Positions 1 through 14,852 of a stretch of DNA of 64,000 nucleotides are shown one piece after another. This stretch comes from Bacillota bacterium (GTDB taxonomy: Bacteria > Bacillota_E > Symbiobacteriia > Symbiobacteriales > Symbiobacteriaceae), in contig QGVE01000002.1 of the NCBI GenBank assembly GCA_003242675.1, positions 9,448 to 73,447 on the forward strand, written 5' to 3'. Positions within the stretch are counted from its first letter, which is position 1; each line of letters opens with the position of its first letter. The notes beneath the pieces are model-generated. The model had not been told where the DNA came from. It saw only the letters and a list, made by a program, of their open reading frames with translations, and searched no databases. The translations under genes and the position numbers were made by a program.

Positions 1-1
1 G

Positions 2-2557
2 CAGGCGCTGAGCGAGAGCCGCATCCGTGAGCTTCTGCCGTTCAGCGACCGGGATCAGATCCCGGCGTGGGCGCGGCCCTACATCGCGGTCGCGGTCGAC
101 TACGACATCATGCCGGTGGCGGAGGACGGGCTGCTCAGGGCGAACGAGAAGGCGACCCGCCTGTGGGTCTCCGTGCTCCTGGTCCGCGCCCTGGGCTACG
201 AGGCCGAGGCGCAGGCCAAGATGACGGCGACCCTGCCCTTCCGGGACGCCGACCTGATCCCGGCCTCGCTGGTGGGCTACGTGGCCACCGCGGTGGACCA
301 TCAGCTGGTGCAGGGCTTCCCTGACGGCACCTTCCGGCCCAACGACCCGCTGACGCGGGCTCAGGCGGCGGCGCTGCTCTCCCGCACGGACCGGCAGCTG
401 GGCGAGCAGGGCCGGTTCCGCCCCGGCTACCTGGTGGGCGACCTGGTGTCGGCGAGCGAGCGGAACCTGACGATCACCCTGGCGGTGAAGGGCCGCAACC
501 GGACGCTGGCGGTGGCCCCGGACGCGCCCGTCTTCCTGGATGAGCGGCGGGCCGACCTGGATGACCTGCCGAAGGGCGCCCGCGTCTCGGTGGTGCTCGA
601 CAACGACGAGCTGGTGCTGATGGTCATCGCCCACTCGCCGGTCAGCCTGCCCGGCGTCACCGACGTGAAGGGCGAGATCAGCGCGATCTTCCTGCCGTCC
701 GAGATGCCTGGCGGGCTCGGTTTGGTGGTGCTGAAGCAAGGCGGCGGCAAGGAGAAGGTCTACCCGCTCGCGCCGCAGGTGACGGCCACGTACGACGGCC
801 GCCCGATCGCGCTGGATCAGCTGCGGGTCGGCGACAAGGTGGAGCTTGACGTGATCGCCGGCGTGGTCATCGCCATCGAGGTGACCGAGCGCGGCTCCGG
901 CACCGGCAAGGAGAACCAGATCAAGGGCACGATCGTCGCCGTCAAGCCGTACGGCATCTCCTTCCTCGGCGCGATCGACATCAAGGTCGGCAACAGCACC
1001 CGCACGGTGACGGTGGCGCCGGGCGCGGTCATCCTCCGGGAGGGCCAGAAGGTGGCGCTGACGGAGCTGGAGCCGGGCGATGAGGTCACGGTCCGGCTGG
1101 CCGGCGGCATCGCCATCCGCATCACGGTCGACAAGCCCGCCCGCCAGGAGGAGACCGTCCGCGGCGAGATCCAGGGCATCCAGCCCGCGACGAAGAACAA
1201 CCCGGCCCGCCTGCGGCTCCGCACGGAGGACGGCCGCATCCGCACGGTGACCCTGGCCAAGGACGTCGTCATCCGGCAGGGCAACAGCCGGCTGACCCTG
1301 GCCGACCTGCGGGAGGGTGACGCGGTGCAGGTCCGCCTCGTGAACGGGGTCGCCACGGAGGTGCGCGTGCTCAGCCGCGGCCCGGTCGTCGAAGAGGTGA
1401 CCGGGACGATCGAGCAGATCACGCCCGCCACGCGCACCGCCGGGCCGAAGGTCACCGTGAAGACCGGCAAGGCGACCCGCACCGTGACGCTGGCCACCGA
1501 CGTCGTGATCCGGCACGGCAGCCGGCGGCTGCAGGTCGAGGACCTGCGCATCGGCGATGAGGTCACCATCACCGTTGTGGACGGCATCGGCACCGAGATC
1601 ACCGTCCGGGCGCGCGGGCCGCTGGTCGAGGAGGTCCGGGGCACCCTGGAGAAGGTGGAGCCGGCTGCCAAGAACCAGCCGGCGCGGCTGATCGTGAAGA
1701 CGGCCGACGGGAGCCGGCGCATCGCCCTCGCTGCGGATGTCTCCATCCGCCACGGCAGCGCACGGCTCCGGCCGGAGGAGCTGCGGCCGGGCGATGAGCT
1801 GGTCATCACGCTCGTCGACGGCGTTGGCACCGAGATCACCGTGACCGCACGGGGCCCGGAGATCGAGGAGGTCAAGGGGACCCTCGTCGCGATCCAGCTG
1901 GCCTCGACCCGGGTCCAGGCCCGCATCGAGGTGCAGACGGACTCCGGGATCCGGAGCATCCCGGTGGCCGCCGATGCCGACATCCGGCGCGGGGACGCCC
2001 GCATCCGCCTCAGCGACCTGCAGAAGGGCGACCCGGTGACCGTGACGGTGGTGGACGGCGTGGCGAGGGCCATCCGGGCGGAGGAGATCAAGTCTGAGGT
2101 GGTCTCCGGCCAGCTCGTCGCGGTCTACCAGGTCTCCATCGACTTCCAGCCCAGCCTGCTGCTCTGGACGGCCGGCGGCGAGCAGCGGATCCGCCTCAGC
2201 AGCGAAACCGCCTACGTCCGGGACGGCCGGTTCGTCAACCTGGACGATCTGCAGGCCGGCGACCGGCTGCAGGTCCGGCTGGTCGGCGGGGTCGCGGACC
2301 GGGTCCTGGTCGAGGAGCGCCCGGGCACGGCGGTGCTCAGCGGCACCCTGCAGGCCATCGACGGGCGGGTGATCACCATCCGCACAAGCGGCCGGCAGGA
2401 CCGGAAGCTGATCCTGGCTGCGGATGCCGTGCTCGCCATGGGCGACCGGAAGATCGGCGTCGATGAGCTGCGCACGGGCGACCGGGTCGAGGCGAAGGTC
2501 CGCGGCGACGTCGTCCTCGAGCTGACCGTCACGCGGCCGGCCCCGAAGGGCCGATAG
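2..2557 (+). CDS. S-layer-homology (SLH) repeat protein, 5' end outside window
   Basis: The open frame enters from the left edge, so the start is missing. The first visible residues form SLH-type units: one begins with FSDRDQIPAW (about nt 38-115), and a better one begins with LPFRDADLIPASLVGY and contains FPDGTFRPNDPLTRAQAA (about nt 233-390). SLH domains bind cell-wall polymers outside the cell. The rest, about 700 residues, is a chain of about nine tandem units of 70-80 residues. Each ends in a pattern like LRxGDxVxVxxVxGVxxxI, suggesting small beta-barrel modules. No enzyme motif is visible. A strong terminator follows directly. It is probably a cell-surface or cell-envelope protein; the role of the repeats is unknown. 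The signal peptide, if any, lies upstream of the window. Confidence 0.85.
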   Translation, partial: QALSESRIRELLPFSDRDQIPAWARPYIAVAVDYDIMPVAEDGLLRANEKATRLWVSVLLVRALGYEAEAQAKMTATLPFRDADLIPASLVGYVATAVDHQLVQGFPDGTFRPNDPLTRAQAAALLSRTDRQLGEQGRFRPGYLVGDLVSASERNLTITLAVKGRNRTLAVAPDAPVFLDERRADLDDLPKGARVSVVLDNDELVLMVIAHSPVSLPGVTDVKGEISAIFLPSEMPGGLGLVVLKQGGGKEKVYPLAPQVTATYDGRPIALDQLRVGDKVELDVIAGVVIAIEVTERGSGTGKENQIKGTIVAVKPYGISFLGAIDIKVGNSTRTVTVAPGAVILREGQKVALTELEPGDEVTVRLAGGIAIRITVDKPARQEETVRGEIQGIQPATKNNPARLRLRTEDGRIRTVTLAKDVVIRQGNSRLTLADLREGDAVQVRLVNGVATEVRVLSRGPVVEEVTGTIEQITPATRTAGPKVTVKTGKATRTVTLATDVVIRHGSRRLQVEDLRIGDEVTITVVDGIGTEITVRARGPLVEEVRGTLEKVEPAAKNQPARLIVKTADGSRRIALAADVSIRHGSARLRPEELRPGDELVITLVDGVGTEITVTARGPEIEEVKGTLVAIQLASTRVQARIEVQTDSGIRSIPVAADADIRRGDARIRLSDLQKGDPVTVTVVDGVARAIRAEEIKSEVVSGQLVAVYQVSIDFQPSLLLWTAGGEQRIRLSSETAYVRDGRFVNLDDLQAGDRLQVRLVGGVADRVLVEERPGTAVLSGTLQAIDGRVITIRTSGRQDRKLILAADAVLAMGDRKIGVDELRTGDRVEAKVRGDVVLELTVTRPAPKGR
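424..2542 (+). repeat. About nine tandem protein-level repeats of 70-80 residues in the SLH protein
   Basis: Successive units start with VKGEI, IKGTI, VRGEI, VTGTI, VRGTL, VKGTL, VSGQL or LSGTL. Each carries a central VxIRxG-like strand and closes with an LxxGD...V.G motif. The middle units (nt 1150-2090) are the most alike, so they probably arose by recent duplication. The first and last are the most diverged. Confidence 0.75.
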
Positions 2558-2570
2558 CGGCGAAACAGAG

Positions 2571-2607
2571 AAGGAGCAGGGCGTGCGGTTCACGCCCTGC
2601 TCCTTTT
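2571..2607 (+). terminator. Rho-independent terminator of the SLH gene
   Basis: A perfect 15-bp stem (2571-2585 with 2591-2605) with a 5-nt loop is followed by a T run. It lies 14 bases after the stop codon. Confidence 0.9.
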
Positions 2608-2647
2608 ACATTCGGACGCTGTCGTCGGCACCCGCTGGGCGGTCGCC

Positions 2648-6199
<3,552 letters not shown>

Positions 6200-6261
6200 C
6201 GTCTCACACTCCTATCGGCAGGCTGCGCCGCTCGCAGCCGTCGTGCTGCATAACCTACCTT

Positions 6262-6290
6262 ATTGTAACGTGTGCGGACTTTGGTCTAAC
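6262..6290 (-). promoter_or_regulatory. Possible promoter of the pyruvate oxidoreductase gene
   Basis: On the minus strand a TACAAT -10 (6267-6262) lies about 60 bases before the start codon. The -35 is poor (GTTAGA at 17-bp spacing, or TTAGAC at 16 bp), so only the -10 is convincing. Confidence 0.3.
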
Positions 6291-6382
6291 AGGGCAACAA
6301 AGTCTCCATTTCGCGCGGGGGGCATGGGCCAAAGTACCGACCCACGCGCCCCCGGGCACTAGGGCCATCGACGGAGTCCCCC

Positions 6383-7996
6383 TTACCACGCCGCCACCTG
6401 ACCGTCGGTGCGGGGCTCCGTCGCACCGACGAGGACGCCGCCGGGCAGCCGCCAGATGATCTGCCCGCGGCCGAACCCGCCCACGTCCACGGCGTAGCGC
6501 ACCGCGTGGCCCCGGCGATGGAGCGCGTCGGCGATGTGCGCGGGCACGGAGGGCTCCAGTTCGACGGTCCGGCCCTCCACCCACTGCCAGCGCGGCGCGT
6601 CCAGCGCAGCCTGGGGGTTCAGGGCGAAGTCGACGGCGTTCACGATCACCTGCACGTGCCCCTGGGGCTGCATGAAGCCGCCCATGACGCCGAACGGACC
6701 CACCGGCTCCCCATTTCGGGTCAGGAACCCCGGGATGATCGTGTTGTAAGGCCGCTTCCCCGGGGCCAGGCAGTTGGGGTGCGCGGGGTCGAGGCGGAAG
6801 CAGTGGCCGCGGTTGTTCAGGGCGATGCCGGTCTCCGGGATGACCACGCCGCAGCCGAAGCCCATGTAGTTGGACTGGATGTAGGACACCATGTTGCCCT
6901 CGCCGTCGGCGGTGGCCAGGTAGACGGTGCCGCCGCCCAGCGGCCGTCCGGGGGCCGGCTCCAGGGCGGTGCGGCCGATCAGCCGGCGCCGCTCCTCGGC
7001 GTAGGCGTCGGAGAGCAGGTCCCTGGGGGAGACGTCCATCGCGCGCGGGTCCGCGATGTACCGGAGGCCGTCGGCGAAGGCCAGCTTGATCGCCTCGATC
7101 TGCAGGTGGTAGGTCTCCGCCTCCTCGCGGGCCCCGAAGGTGAAGCCCTTCAGGATGTTCAGGGCCATCAGGGCCACGAGCCCCTGGCCGTTGGGCGGCA
7201 GTTCCCACACGTCGAAGCCGCGGTAGCGGACGCACAGGGGCTCCACCCATTCGGGCCGGAATTCGGCCAGGTCCTCCGGCCCGAAGAACCCGCCGTGGCG
7301 CTGGCTGAAGTTCACGATGCGCTCGGCGATCTCGCCGCGGTAGAAGGCCTCGCCGGCCGTCTCGGCGATGAGCCGCAGGGTGCGTGCGTGGGCGGGGGAG
7401 CGCCAGATCTCCCCGATGGCCGGCGCCCGGCCCTCCGGGGCGAAGGTGTCGAACCAGGCGCGGAACTCCTCGCCGGTCAGTTCCCTGCGGTAGCGGTCGA
7501 ACGCGGCCTGCCAGTACCGGCCGAGCGTCGGCGAGACGGGGTAGCCGCGCTCCGCGTACTCGATCGCCGGCGCCAGGACCTGCTCGAGGGGCAGGCGGCC
7601 GAACCGGCGGTTCAGCTCCACCCACGCGGCCGGCGCGCCCGGCACCATGGCCGGCGCGAGCCCGTGGCGGGGCATCTCGCTGAGCCCGGCTCGCCTCAAG
7701 GCCTCCAGGCTCAGGCGCCGCGGGGCGGGCCCGCTGCTGTTGAGGCCGTGGAGCTGCCCGCCCGTCCAGACCAGGGCGAAGGCGTCGGAACCGATGCCGT
7801 TGGACGTCGGCTCCACGACGGTCAGCGCCGCGGCGGTGGCGACCGCGGCGTCAACGGCGTTTCCGCCCTGCTGCAGGATGCGGAGCCCCGCCTGCGCGGC
7901 GAGGGGCTGCGAGGTCGCGACCATCCCCCGCGCCGCGTACACGCAGTTTCGGCGGGAAGGATACGGGTACTCCAGGGGATCGAAGTGCACAGTCAT
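6383..7996 (-). CDS. Gamma-glutamyltransferase family protein
   Basis: A 537-residue Ntn-hydrolase of the gamma-glutamyltranspeptidase family, which hydrolyses or transfers gamma-glutamyl groups and self-cleaves before a catalytic Thr. Family hallmarks are the N-terminal ARGMVATSQPLAAQAG and GGNAVDAAVATA. The probable nucleophile region is GGGTVYLATADGEGNMVS, and a C-terminal GGFMQPQGHVQ is present. I see no clear secretion signal, so it resembles cytoplasmic YwrD-like members rather than secreted Ggt. The frame stays open upstream, but ATG 7996 starts the recognisable family sequence and has GGAGG just before it, although only 3-4 bases away. The substrate is not evident from context. Confidence 0.9.
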   Translation of the reverse strand: MTVHFDPLEYPYPSRRNCVYAARGMVATSQPLAAQAGLRILQQGGNAVDAAVATAAALTVVEPTSNGIGSDAFALVWTGGQLHGLNSSGPAPRRLSLEALRRAGLSEMPRHGLAPAMVPGAPAAWVELNRRFGRLPLEQVLAPAIEYAERGYPVSPTLGRYWQAAFDRYRRELTGEEFRAWFDTFAPEGRAPAIGEIWRSPAHARTLRLIAETAGEAFYRGEIAERIVNFSQRHGGFFGPEDLAEFRPEWVEPLCVRYRGFDVWELPPNGQGLVALMALNILKGFTFGAREEAETYHLQIEAIKLAFADGLRYIADPRAMDVSPRDLLSDAYAEERRRLIGRTALEPAPGRPLGGGTVYLATADGEGNMVSYIQSNYMGFGCGVVIPETGIALNNRGHCFRLDPAHPNCLAPGKRPYNTIIPGFLTRNGEPVGPFGVMGGFMQPQGHVQVIVNAVDFALNPQAALDAPRWQWVEGRTVELEPSVPAHIADALHRRGHAVRYAVDVGGFGRGQIIWRLPGGVLVGATEPRTDGQVAAW

Positions 7997-8049
7997 CCCC
8001 CTCCGTTTCGAAAGCGGCCCTGGGCCGCGCCCGCAGGCCCGGCCGCCGG

Positions 8050-8781
8050 TCAGGGGCAGGGCCGGCCAGCAGGCTCCGGCGCCGGCGGCGGCTCCCCGGT
8101 CAGCCGTGATACCACGTGCGCATAGCGGCGCAGCGCCTCCTCGCCCGCCGGGGTGAGCCGGTACACCCCGCGGGCCATGCGTTCGAACCACCCGTAGTGG
8201 TTGCGCCGCAGCATCGGGCCCGCCCGGTTCACGCCGGTGGCCGCCCGCACGGCCTTGACGGCGGACGGGCCCCGGGACTGCAGGTAGGCGGCGATGCGGA
8301 GGGCGTCCTCCCGGTAGGCGGTGATCAGGGGCTCCCGGGCCGTCCCGCCGGTGTTGAAGTCGCCCGTGCGCTGCCGGAACTCCTGCAGGAGCGCCGCCCG
8401 AGGCCGGGCCCGCGGGCGGGGGTGCCACGGCTCCGGGTCGAACAGCACGGCGGCCGCCGGCCCGGCGCCGGTGAAGTGCACGGCGATCAGGCCAAGGCCC
8501 AGGCGCCGGCACAGGCCCTGCACCTGGCTCCAGCGGCGGCCCTGGCGGGAGCGCCGGGGCGCTTCCACCGCCACGTACACGCGGTCGGTGAGCTGGAGCC
8601 GGTCGACGGCCTGGAGCAGGAGGTCCAGGTTCACCGACCGCTTCAGCTCGACGATGACCAGCTCGTCGCCTCGCACGGCCACCAGGTCGCACCCGTTCAC
8701 CTCGCCCCGCACGGTGAAGCCGAGCCCTTCCAGCAGGGCCTTGACCGGGGGGTACAGGTCCCGCTCGGCGCGCTCCGCCAT
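8050..8781 (-). CDS. PD-(D/E)XK nuclease-like protein (DUF2161 type)
   Basis: A 243-residue protein. The N-terminal third reads like a PD-(D/E)XK fold: an acidic residue in NGCDLVAVRGDELVIVELKR supplies the D...ELK catalytic pattern, preceded by a helix with LYPPVKALLEGLGF. The C-terminal half (RYAHVVSRLT and the YREDALRIAAYL region) looks like a winged-helix with basic residues. This resembles the DUF2161 family of unknown function. I chose ATG 8781 because AGAGGAGG precedes it; the open frame continues upstream only as a shadow of the plus-strand low-complexity gene. It may be a DNA-processing enzyme, but no neighbour points to a specific role. Confidence 0.72.
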   Translation of the reverse strand: MAERAERDLYPPVKALLEGLGFTVRGEVNGCDLVAVRGDELVIVELKRSVNLDLLLQAVDRLQLTDRVYVAVEAPRRSRQGRRWSQVQGLCRRLGLGLIAVHFTGAGPAAAVLFDPEPWHPRPRARPRAALLQEFRQRTGDFNTGGTAREPLITAYREDALRIAAYLQSRGPSAVKAVRAATGVNRAGPMLRRNHYGWFERMARGVYRLTPAGEEALRRYAHVVSRLTGEPPPAPEPAGRPCP

Positions 8782-8941
8782 GCCGGCAGCGCCTCCTCTG
8801 CTCGCCAAATCTTCCTGCGAGGATTCCTCCCGCTCCGGGCAAAATCCTGCCCGACGGCGCCGGCCGGGACCGCGGCGGAACAAACGGCATAGCATGAAGG
8901 GAGTGACGCGACAGCTGTCCCGACGGCCAGGAGGTATGCGC

Positions 8942-9280
8942 GTGTTCTTCGGAGGCTTTCCCATTCCCGGCATTACGTGCCCCGCACCGCCCTTTGTGAC
9001 CAAGACCGGGACGCCGGTGGGCAAGGGCATCCCCATTCCGGCGCCGGCCGCGTTCGGCAAGCCGCTGGCCACGCCGGTGGTGGCGCCGTTCGCGTCCGGG
9101 GTCCCGGTGCCGCTTCCCACTCCGGTCGCGCCCACTGTCTTCCCCGCTACGTATCCCTTCGGCGTGCCGGCCTTCGGCAAGGTCTTCCCGTTCCCGGCCG
9201 CCCCGGTGGTTGGCCCGTTCGGCAAGCCCTTCGCCACGGGAGTTCCCGCGGTCTTTGGCGTTCCGTTCTGTTGGATTTGA
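8942..9280 (+). CDS. Small Pro/Gly/Val/Phe-rich low-complexity protein
   Basis: About 112 residues made almost entirely of P, G, V, A, F, K and T. Units such as FGKPLATPV, FGKVFPF and FGKPFATGV recur, and there are two Cys (near residue 12 and close to the C-terminus). AGGAGGT at 8929-8935 is 6 bases from GTG 8942 but touches ATG 8936, so GTG is the likelier start; the ATG would add two residues. A hairpin terminator follows at 9293. I do not recognise a family. The composition suggests a structural role, perhaps a spore-coat or envelope component, but that is inference. The opposite frame is also open, but it lacks its own start signals. Confidence 0.55.
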   Translation: MFFGGFPIPGITCPAPPFVTKTGTPVGKGIPIPAPAAFGKPLATPVVAPFASGVPVPLPTPVAPTVFPATYPFGVPAFGKVFPFPAAPVVGPFGKPFATGVPAVFGVPFCWI

Positions 9281-9292
9281 GCGATGCGCCTC

Positions 9293-9323
9293 GGGGGCAG
9301 GTCGGCCTGGCCGACCTGCCCCC
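9293..9323 (+). terminator. Hairpin terminator after the low-complexity gene
   Basis: A 13-bp GC-rich stem (9293-9305 with 9311-9323) with a 5-nt loop follows the stop codon by 12 bases. The T tract is weak. Confidence 0.65.
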
Positions 9324-9535
9324 GGTCCTTCTGTTGGCGATAATCGCCGAAAGAACTACTTCTACTCCTGAATAGGTTCCATTATTCTCTTTGTATGACA
9401 CCAAGTATTTCAGGAAGGGAGTTGTTGCCCGCACCACGACGGGTGTTCCGGCGCGTCCGCGTGCCCGACGGTCAGAACGCATTCGTGACAAAGCACGCCC
9501 CGGAAGCCGGGAATTCCTCAGGGAGAGGTGATCGC

Positions 9536-9780
9536 TTGCGTCAGAAGTGGCCTGTCTGGATGCTGCTGATCCTGATTGCCGTGACCGGATGTGCGGGAAA
9601 GCCCCGGATGGGCGGCGACGCCCGGCAGGAGCCACCGAGCACGGCCGGCGCCGCCGCGGCGGAACCGGCGCCTTCCAGGAACGGTTCTGCCTGAGCGGCC
9701 AGTATCTGGCCGGGCCCCAGGCGGGCGAGGGTTACCCCGGGATGAGGCGGGTTGCCGTGGAGCTGACGGTGCAGCGATAG
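9536..9780 (+). pseudogene. Decayed small lipoprotein, possibly of the FMN-binding type
   Basis: TTG 9536 follows GAGAGGTG and begins a classic lipoprotein signal (MRQKWPVWMLLILIAVTGC), with the lipobox Cys at residue 19. The frame stops at 9694 after 52 residues. In the next frame, sequence up to 9780 reads LSGQYLAGPQAGEGY then RRVAVELTVQ, which resembles the first strands of FMN-binding domains (GxYxG...GEGYxGxxxVxVxV). A one-base frameshift near 9690 plus loss of the remainder would explain both pieces. If the frameshift idea is wrong, the gene is an intact 52-residue lipoprotein at 9536-9694. Confidence 0.45.
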
Positions 9781-9798
9781 CCTGAGAGTGAGAAAGGA

Positions 9799-9830
9799 GA
9801 AAGGGCCGCCGTGCGGCGGCCCTTGTCCTT
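9799..9830. terminator. Bidirectional terminator between the lipoprotein remnant and aconitase
   Basis: A 10-bp stem (9801-9810 with 9815-9824) has a 4-nt loop. It is followed by a T-rich stretch on the plus strand, and read the other way by T-rich sequence after the aconitase stop. Confidence 0.8.
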
Positions 9831-9854
9831 TCCGGCGATTCGTCCTTTTCTTCG

Positions 9855-12530
<2,676 letters not shown>

Positions 12531-12655
12531 TTCGGCACCTCTTTTCTCAGGCAGTATTGGCGTGAAGCTTCCGCCTCCGGCGGACACCGCCGTTGGTACC
12601 ACGGGCGTGTGGATATTCGGGTGCATACCAGAGGAATACCTTAGCCTTCGGCCCT

Positions 12656-12684
12656 ATTCTAGAACAATCTTTCGGATCAGTAAA
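12656..12684 (-). promoter_or_regulatory. Candidate aconitase promoter
   Basis: On the minus strand TTTACT (12684-12679), 17 bp, then TAGAAT (12661-12656). It lies about 125 bases before the start codon in the divergent intergenic region. Confidence 0.45.
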
Positions 12685-12757
12685 TCGACAGCCATATGAT
12701 GGGTGGTTATGGGGTTATAAACCGGGAACGCGCGCCGTGTGCAACCGCCTGAGTCGG

Positions 12758-12765
12758 TATACAAT
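12758..12765 (+). promoter_or_regulatory. Candidate -10 element for the sensor kinase gene
   Basis: TATACAAT lies only 7 bases before ATG 12773, so the transcript would be leaderless or nearly so if both calls are right. No strong -35 is visible. Confidence 0.4.
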
Positions 12766-12772
12766 AGGGAGC

Positions 12773-14839
12773 ATGGAAGCTGTTCAGGGGCGAATTGTAG
12801 GCGGGCTGGACCGGCTGTTCCGCACCGGCTATCCGCATCCCATGAACCTGTTTGCGGCCCTGATGCTGGCCTTTCTGCCGGCCCTGTCCTGGCTCTCCGG
12901 GGAGGCGGCGGACAGGCCGGTCTGGGCGCGGCTCGCTGGTGTCCTGCTCGGCTTCGCCTACCTGGCGGTCTGGTCGCGCATCTGCCCGGCGGCGCCCGCG
13001 TGGCGCCGCCGCGCGCGGCATGAGCTCTACCTGCTGGCCCAGGCCGTGCTCGTCGCGGCCATCTACGCGCTGGACGGCGGACTCACGCGGTTCCTCTTCG
13101 CCGTCGTGGCCGTGCAGGCCGTCTACCTGATCCCCGTCAGGCGCTGGGCTCCCTTCGTGGGCACCCTGGCTGCCCTCTGGCTTGCCCTGTACCTGGCCAT
13201 CACGCCTCCGGAGCCCGGGGCGAACATGGTCGTCACCATCGGCATGTACCTGCTTTACCTGGTGTTCGCCGCCCTGGTCACCCTGACGATGCTGCAGCAG
13301 GAGCGGGAGGGCCGGCTGGCGGGACAGCTCCTGGACGGGGTGAACCAGCGCCACCAGGTGCTCCGGGAGTATGACCAGACGGTGGAGCACCGGGCGGAGA
13401 GCGAGGAGCGGGAGCGGCTGGCTCGGACGATTCACGCCCGCCTGGTCGCGCGCCTCTCCGCGCTGGACGCCCGCCTGCAGGAGATAGCGGCGACCGGGCG
13501 GCCCGCGCGGGAGGCGGTCCGGGCGGCCCGGCTGGAGGCGAAGGATGTGCTGGGGGAGGTGCGGGCGGCCGTCCGCGCCCTGCGTCCCGGGGTGGAGGGG
13601 GCGGGCCTGGACGAGACGGACGCCCCCGGCCGCTTTGCCGGCCCTCCGGAGCCGTCGATGGTGCTGAAGCTCACCGATCCCATCCGGGTCTACCACATCT
13701 GGAACACCGGCGTGCTCGTGGTCACGGCCGGGGTCATGCTCGCCGCGCACCTGGTGGACCAGGATCCCCACTGGTGGCGGGTGCTGGCGCTCACCCTGCT
13801 GCTGCTGGGCGCGTACGCCGGCGCTTCGGTCCGGCCCGTGCCGTACGCGTGGCGGGCCCTGTTCGTGGTCGTGCAGGCTGTGCTGATCGTCCTCCTGGTC
13901 TGGACGACCCGGGAGCCTCTGATGAATCAGCTCTTCCTCGCCGTGTCCGCGCAGATGGTCTTCCTGATGCCGGGGGGATCCAGGGGCGTGGTGGCCGCGG
14001 TGGCCTTCCCCACGCTGCTGACCGGTGCCTCCCTCCTGCTCTTCGGCGGCGGGGGCGCCGTCTCCCCGCTCTCGCTGACCGTGGCCTTCGGCGTGACCTA
14101 CTTCTTCGCCGCCGTGATGGCGGAGATGACCCGGCTCCAGCTGGAGGCCCGCACCCGGGCGATTCAGTACGCCCAGCAGCTGCGGGAGGTCAACCGGCGG
14201 CTGGAGGCCCGGCTGGCGGAGGCCCGGCGGGTGGCCATCGCCCGGGAGCGGGTGCGGATGGCGAGGGAGATCCACGACGGGCTGGGCCACCACCTCACGA
14301 CCGTGATCGTGGACCTGCAGAACGCCGAGGCCCTGGCCGACGAGGAGCCCGCGGCGGCCCTGGCGCATGTGCGCGGGGCGCTGGAGGTGATCCGGGCGGC
14401 CATGCGCTCCAGCCAGGAGATGGTGGAGACCCTGGACCGCTTCGACCGCCCGCTGCCCAAGGCCATCCAGGAGCTGGTCGCGCGCTGGATGCAGACCACG
14501 GGCACCCCGGTGATCTTCCGGGTGGACGGCGGCGGCAGCGACCTCTCCACGGCCGCGCGCATGACGGTGTACCGCACCGTGCAGGAGAGCCTGACCAACA
14601 TCCAGAAGCACGCGCGGCCCACGCGCGTGGAGATCACCCTCACCCAGACGCCCGACCGGGTGACGCTCCGGGTCGTCAACGACGACCTCGGGCGCGCCGA
14701 CCACGAGGAGCCCGTGCGGTCCGGCTTCGGCCTGGTGGGCCTCCGGGAGCGGGCCCAGGCGCTGAGCGGCGAATTTGAGGCCGGGCCGCGCAACGAGGGT
14801 GGTTTTCAGGTATCATTGAGCCTGCCGATCGGTCTGTGA
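12773..14839 (+). CDS. NarL-type sensor histidine kinase with internally duplicated membrane and dimerisation regions
   Basis: A 688-residue membrane kinase. Residues 25-165 hold several TM helices. Residues 215-290 look like a first dimerisation domain: ERERLARTIHARL with His about 221, then EVRAAVRALRP. A second TM block (about 305-430) follows, then a canonical HisKA_3 domain (RMAREIHDGLGHHL, His about 501) and a HATPase_c domain ending in GFGLVGLRERAQ. The two His sites are 280 residues apart, and only the second is followed by an ATPase domain. The protein therefore looks like an ancient tandem duplication that kept one catalytic domain. It sits 13 bases upstream of its response regulator. 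ATG 12773 is used; its ribosome site (AGGGAG) is too close, so the start is uncertain. The signal sensed is unknown. Confidence 0.85.
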   Translation: MEAVQGRIVGGLDRLFRTGYPHPMNLFAALMLAFLPALSWLSGEAADRPVWARLAGVLLGFAYLAVWSRICPAAPAWRRRARHELYLLAQAVLVAAIYALDGGLTRFLFAVVAVQAVYLIPVRRWAPFVGTLAALWLALYLAITPPEPGANMVVTIGMYLLYLVFAALVTLTMLQQEREGRLAGQLLDGVNQRHQVLREYDQTVEHRAESEERERLARTIHARLVARLSALDARLQEIAATGRPAREAVRAARLEAKDVLGEVRAAVRALRPGVEGAGLDETDAPGRFAGPPEPSMVLKLTDPIRVYHIWNTGVLVVTAGVMLAAHLVDQDPHWWRVLALTLLLLGAYAGASVRPVPYAWRALFVVVQAVLIVLLVWTTREPLMNQLFLAVSAQMVFLMPGGSRGVVAAVAFPTLLTGASLLLFGGGGAVSPLSLTVAFGVTYFFAAVMAEMTRLQLEARTRAIQYAQQLREVNRRLEARLAEARRVAIARERVRMAREIHDGLGHHLTTVIVDLQNAEALADEEPAAALAHVRGALEVIRAAMRSSQEMVETLDRFDRPLPKAIQELVARWMQTTGTPVIFRVDGGGSDLSTAARMTVYRTVQESLTNIQKHARPTRVEITLTQTPDRVTLRVVNDDLGRADHEEPVRSGFGLVGLRERAQALSGEFEAGPRNEGGFQVSLSLPIGL

Positions 14840-14852
14840 CGGGGGGATCCTC

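Noticed and set aside
8782..9237. Upstream extension of the DUF2161-like gene on the minus strand
   Set aside because: This part is the antisense of the low-complexity plus-strand gene, and a good ribosome site marks ATG 8781 instead.
12590..12608. T-box-like string TTGGTACCACGGGCG upstream of the sensor kinase
   Set aside because: It lacks the full T-box core, a stem I and a following terminator, and the downstream gene is a two-component kinase. It is a chance match.
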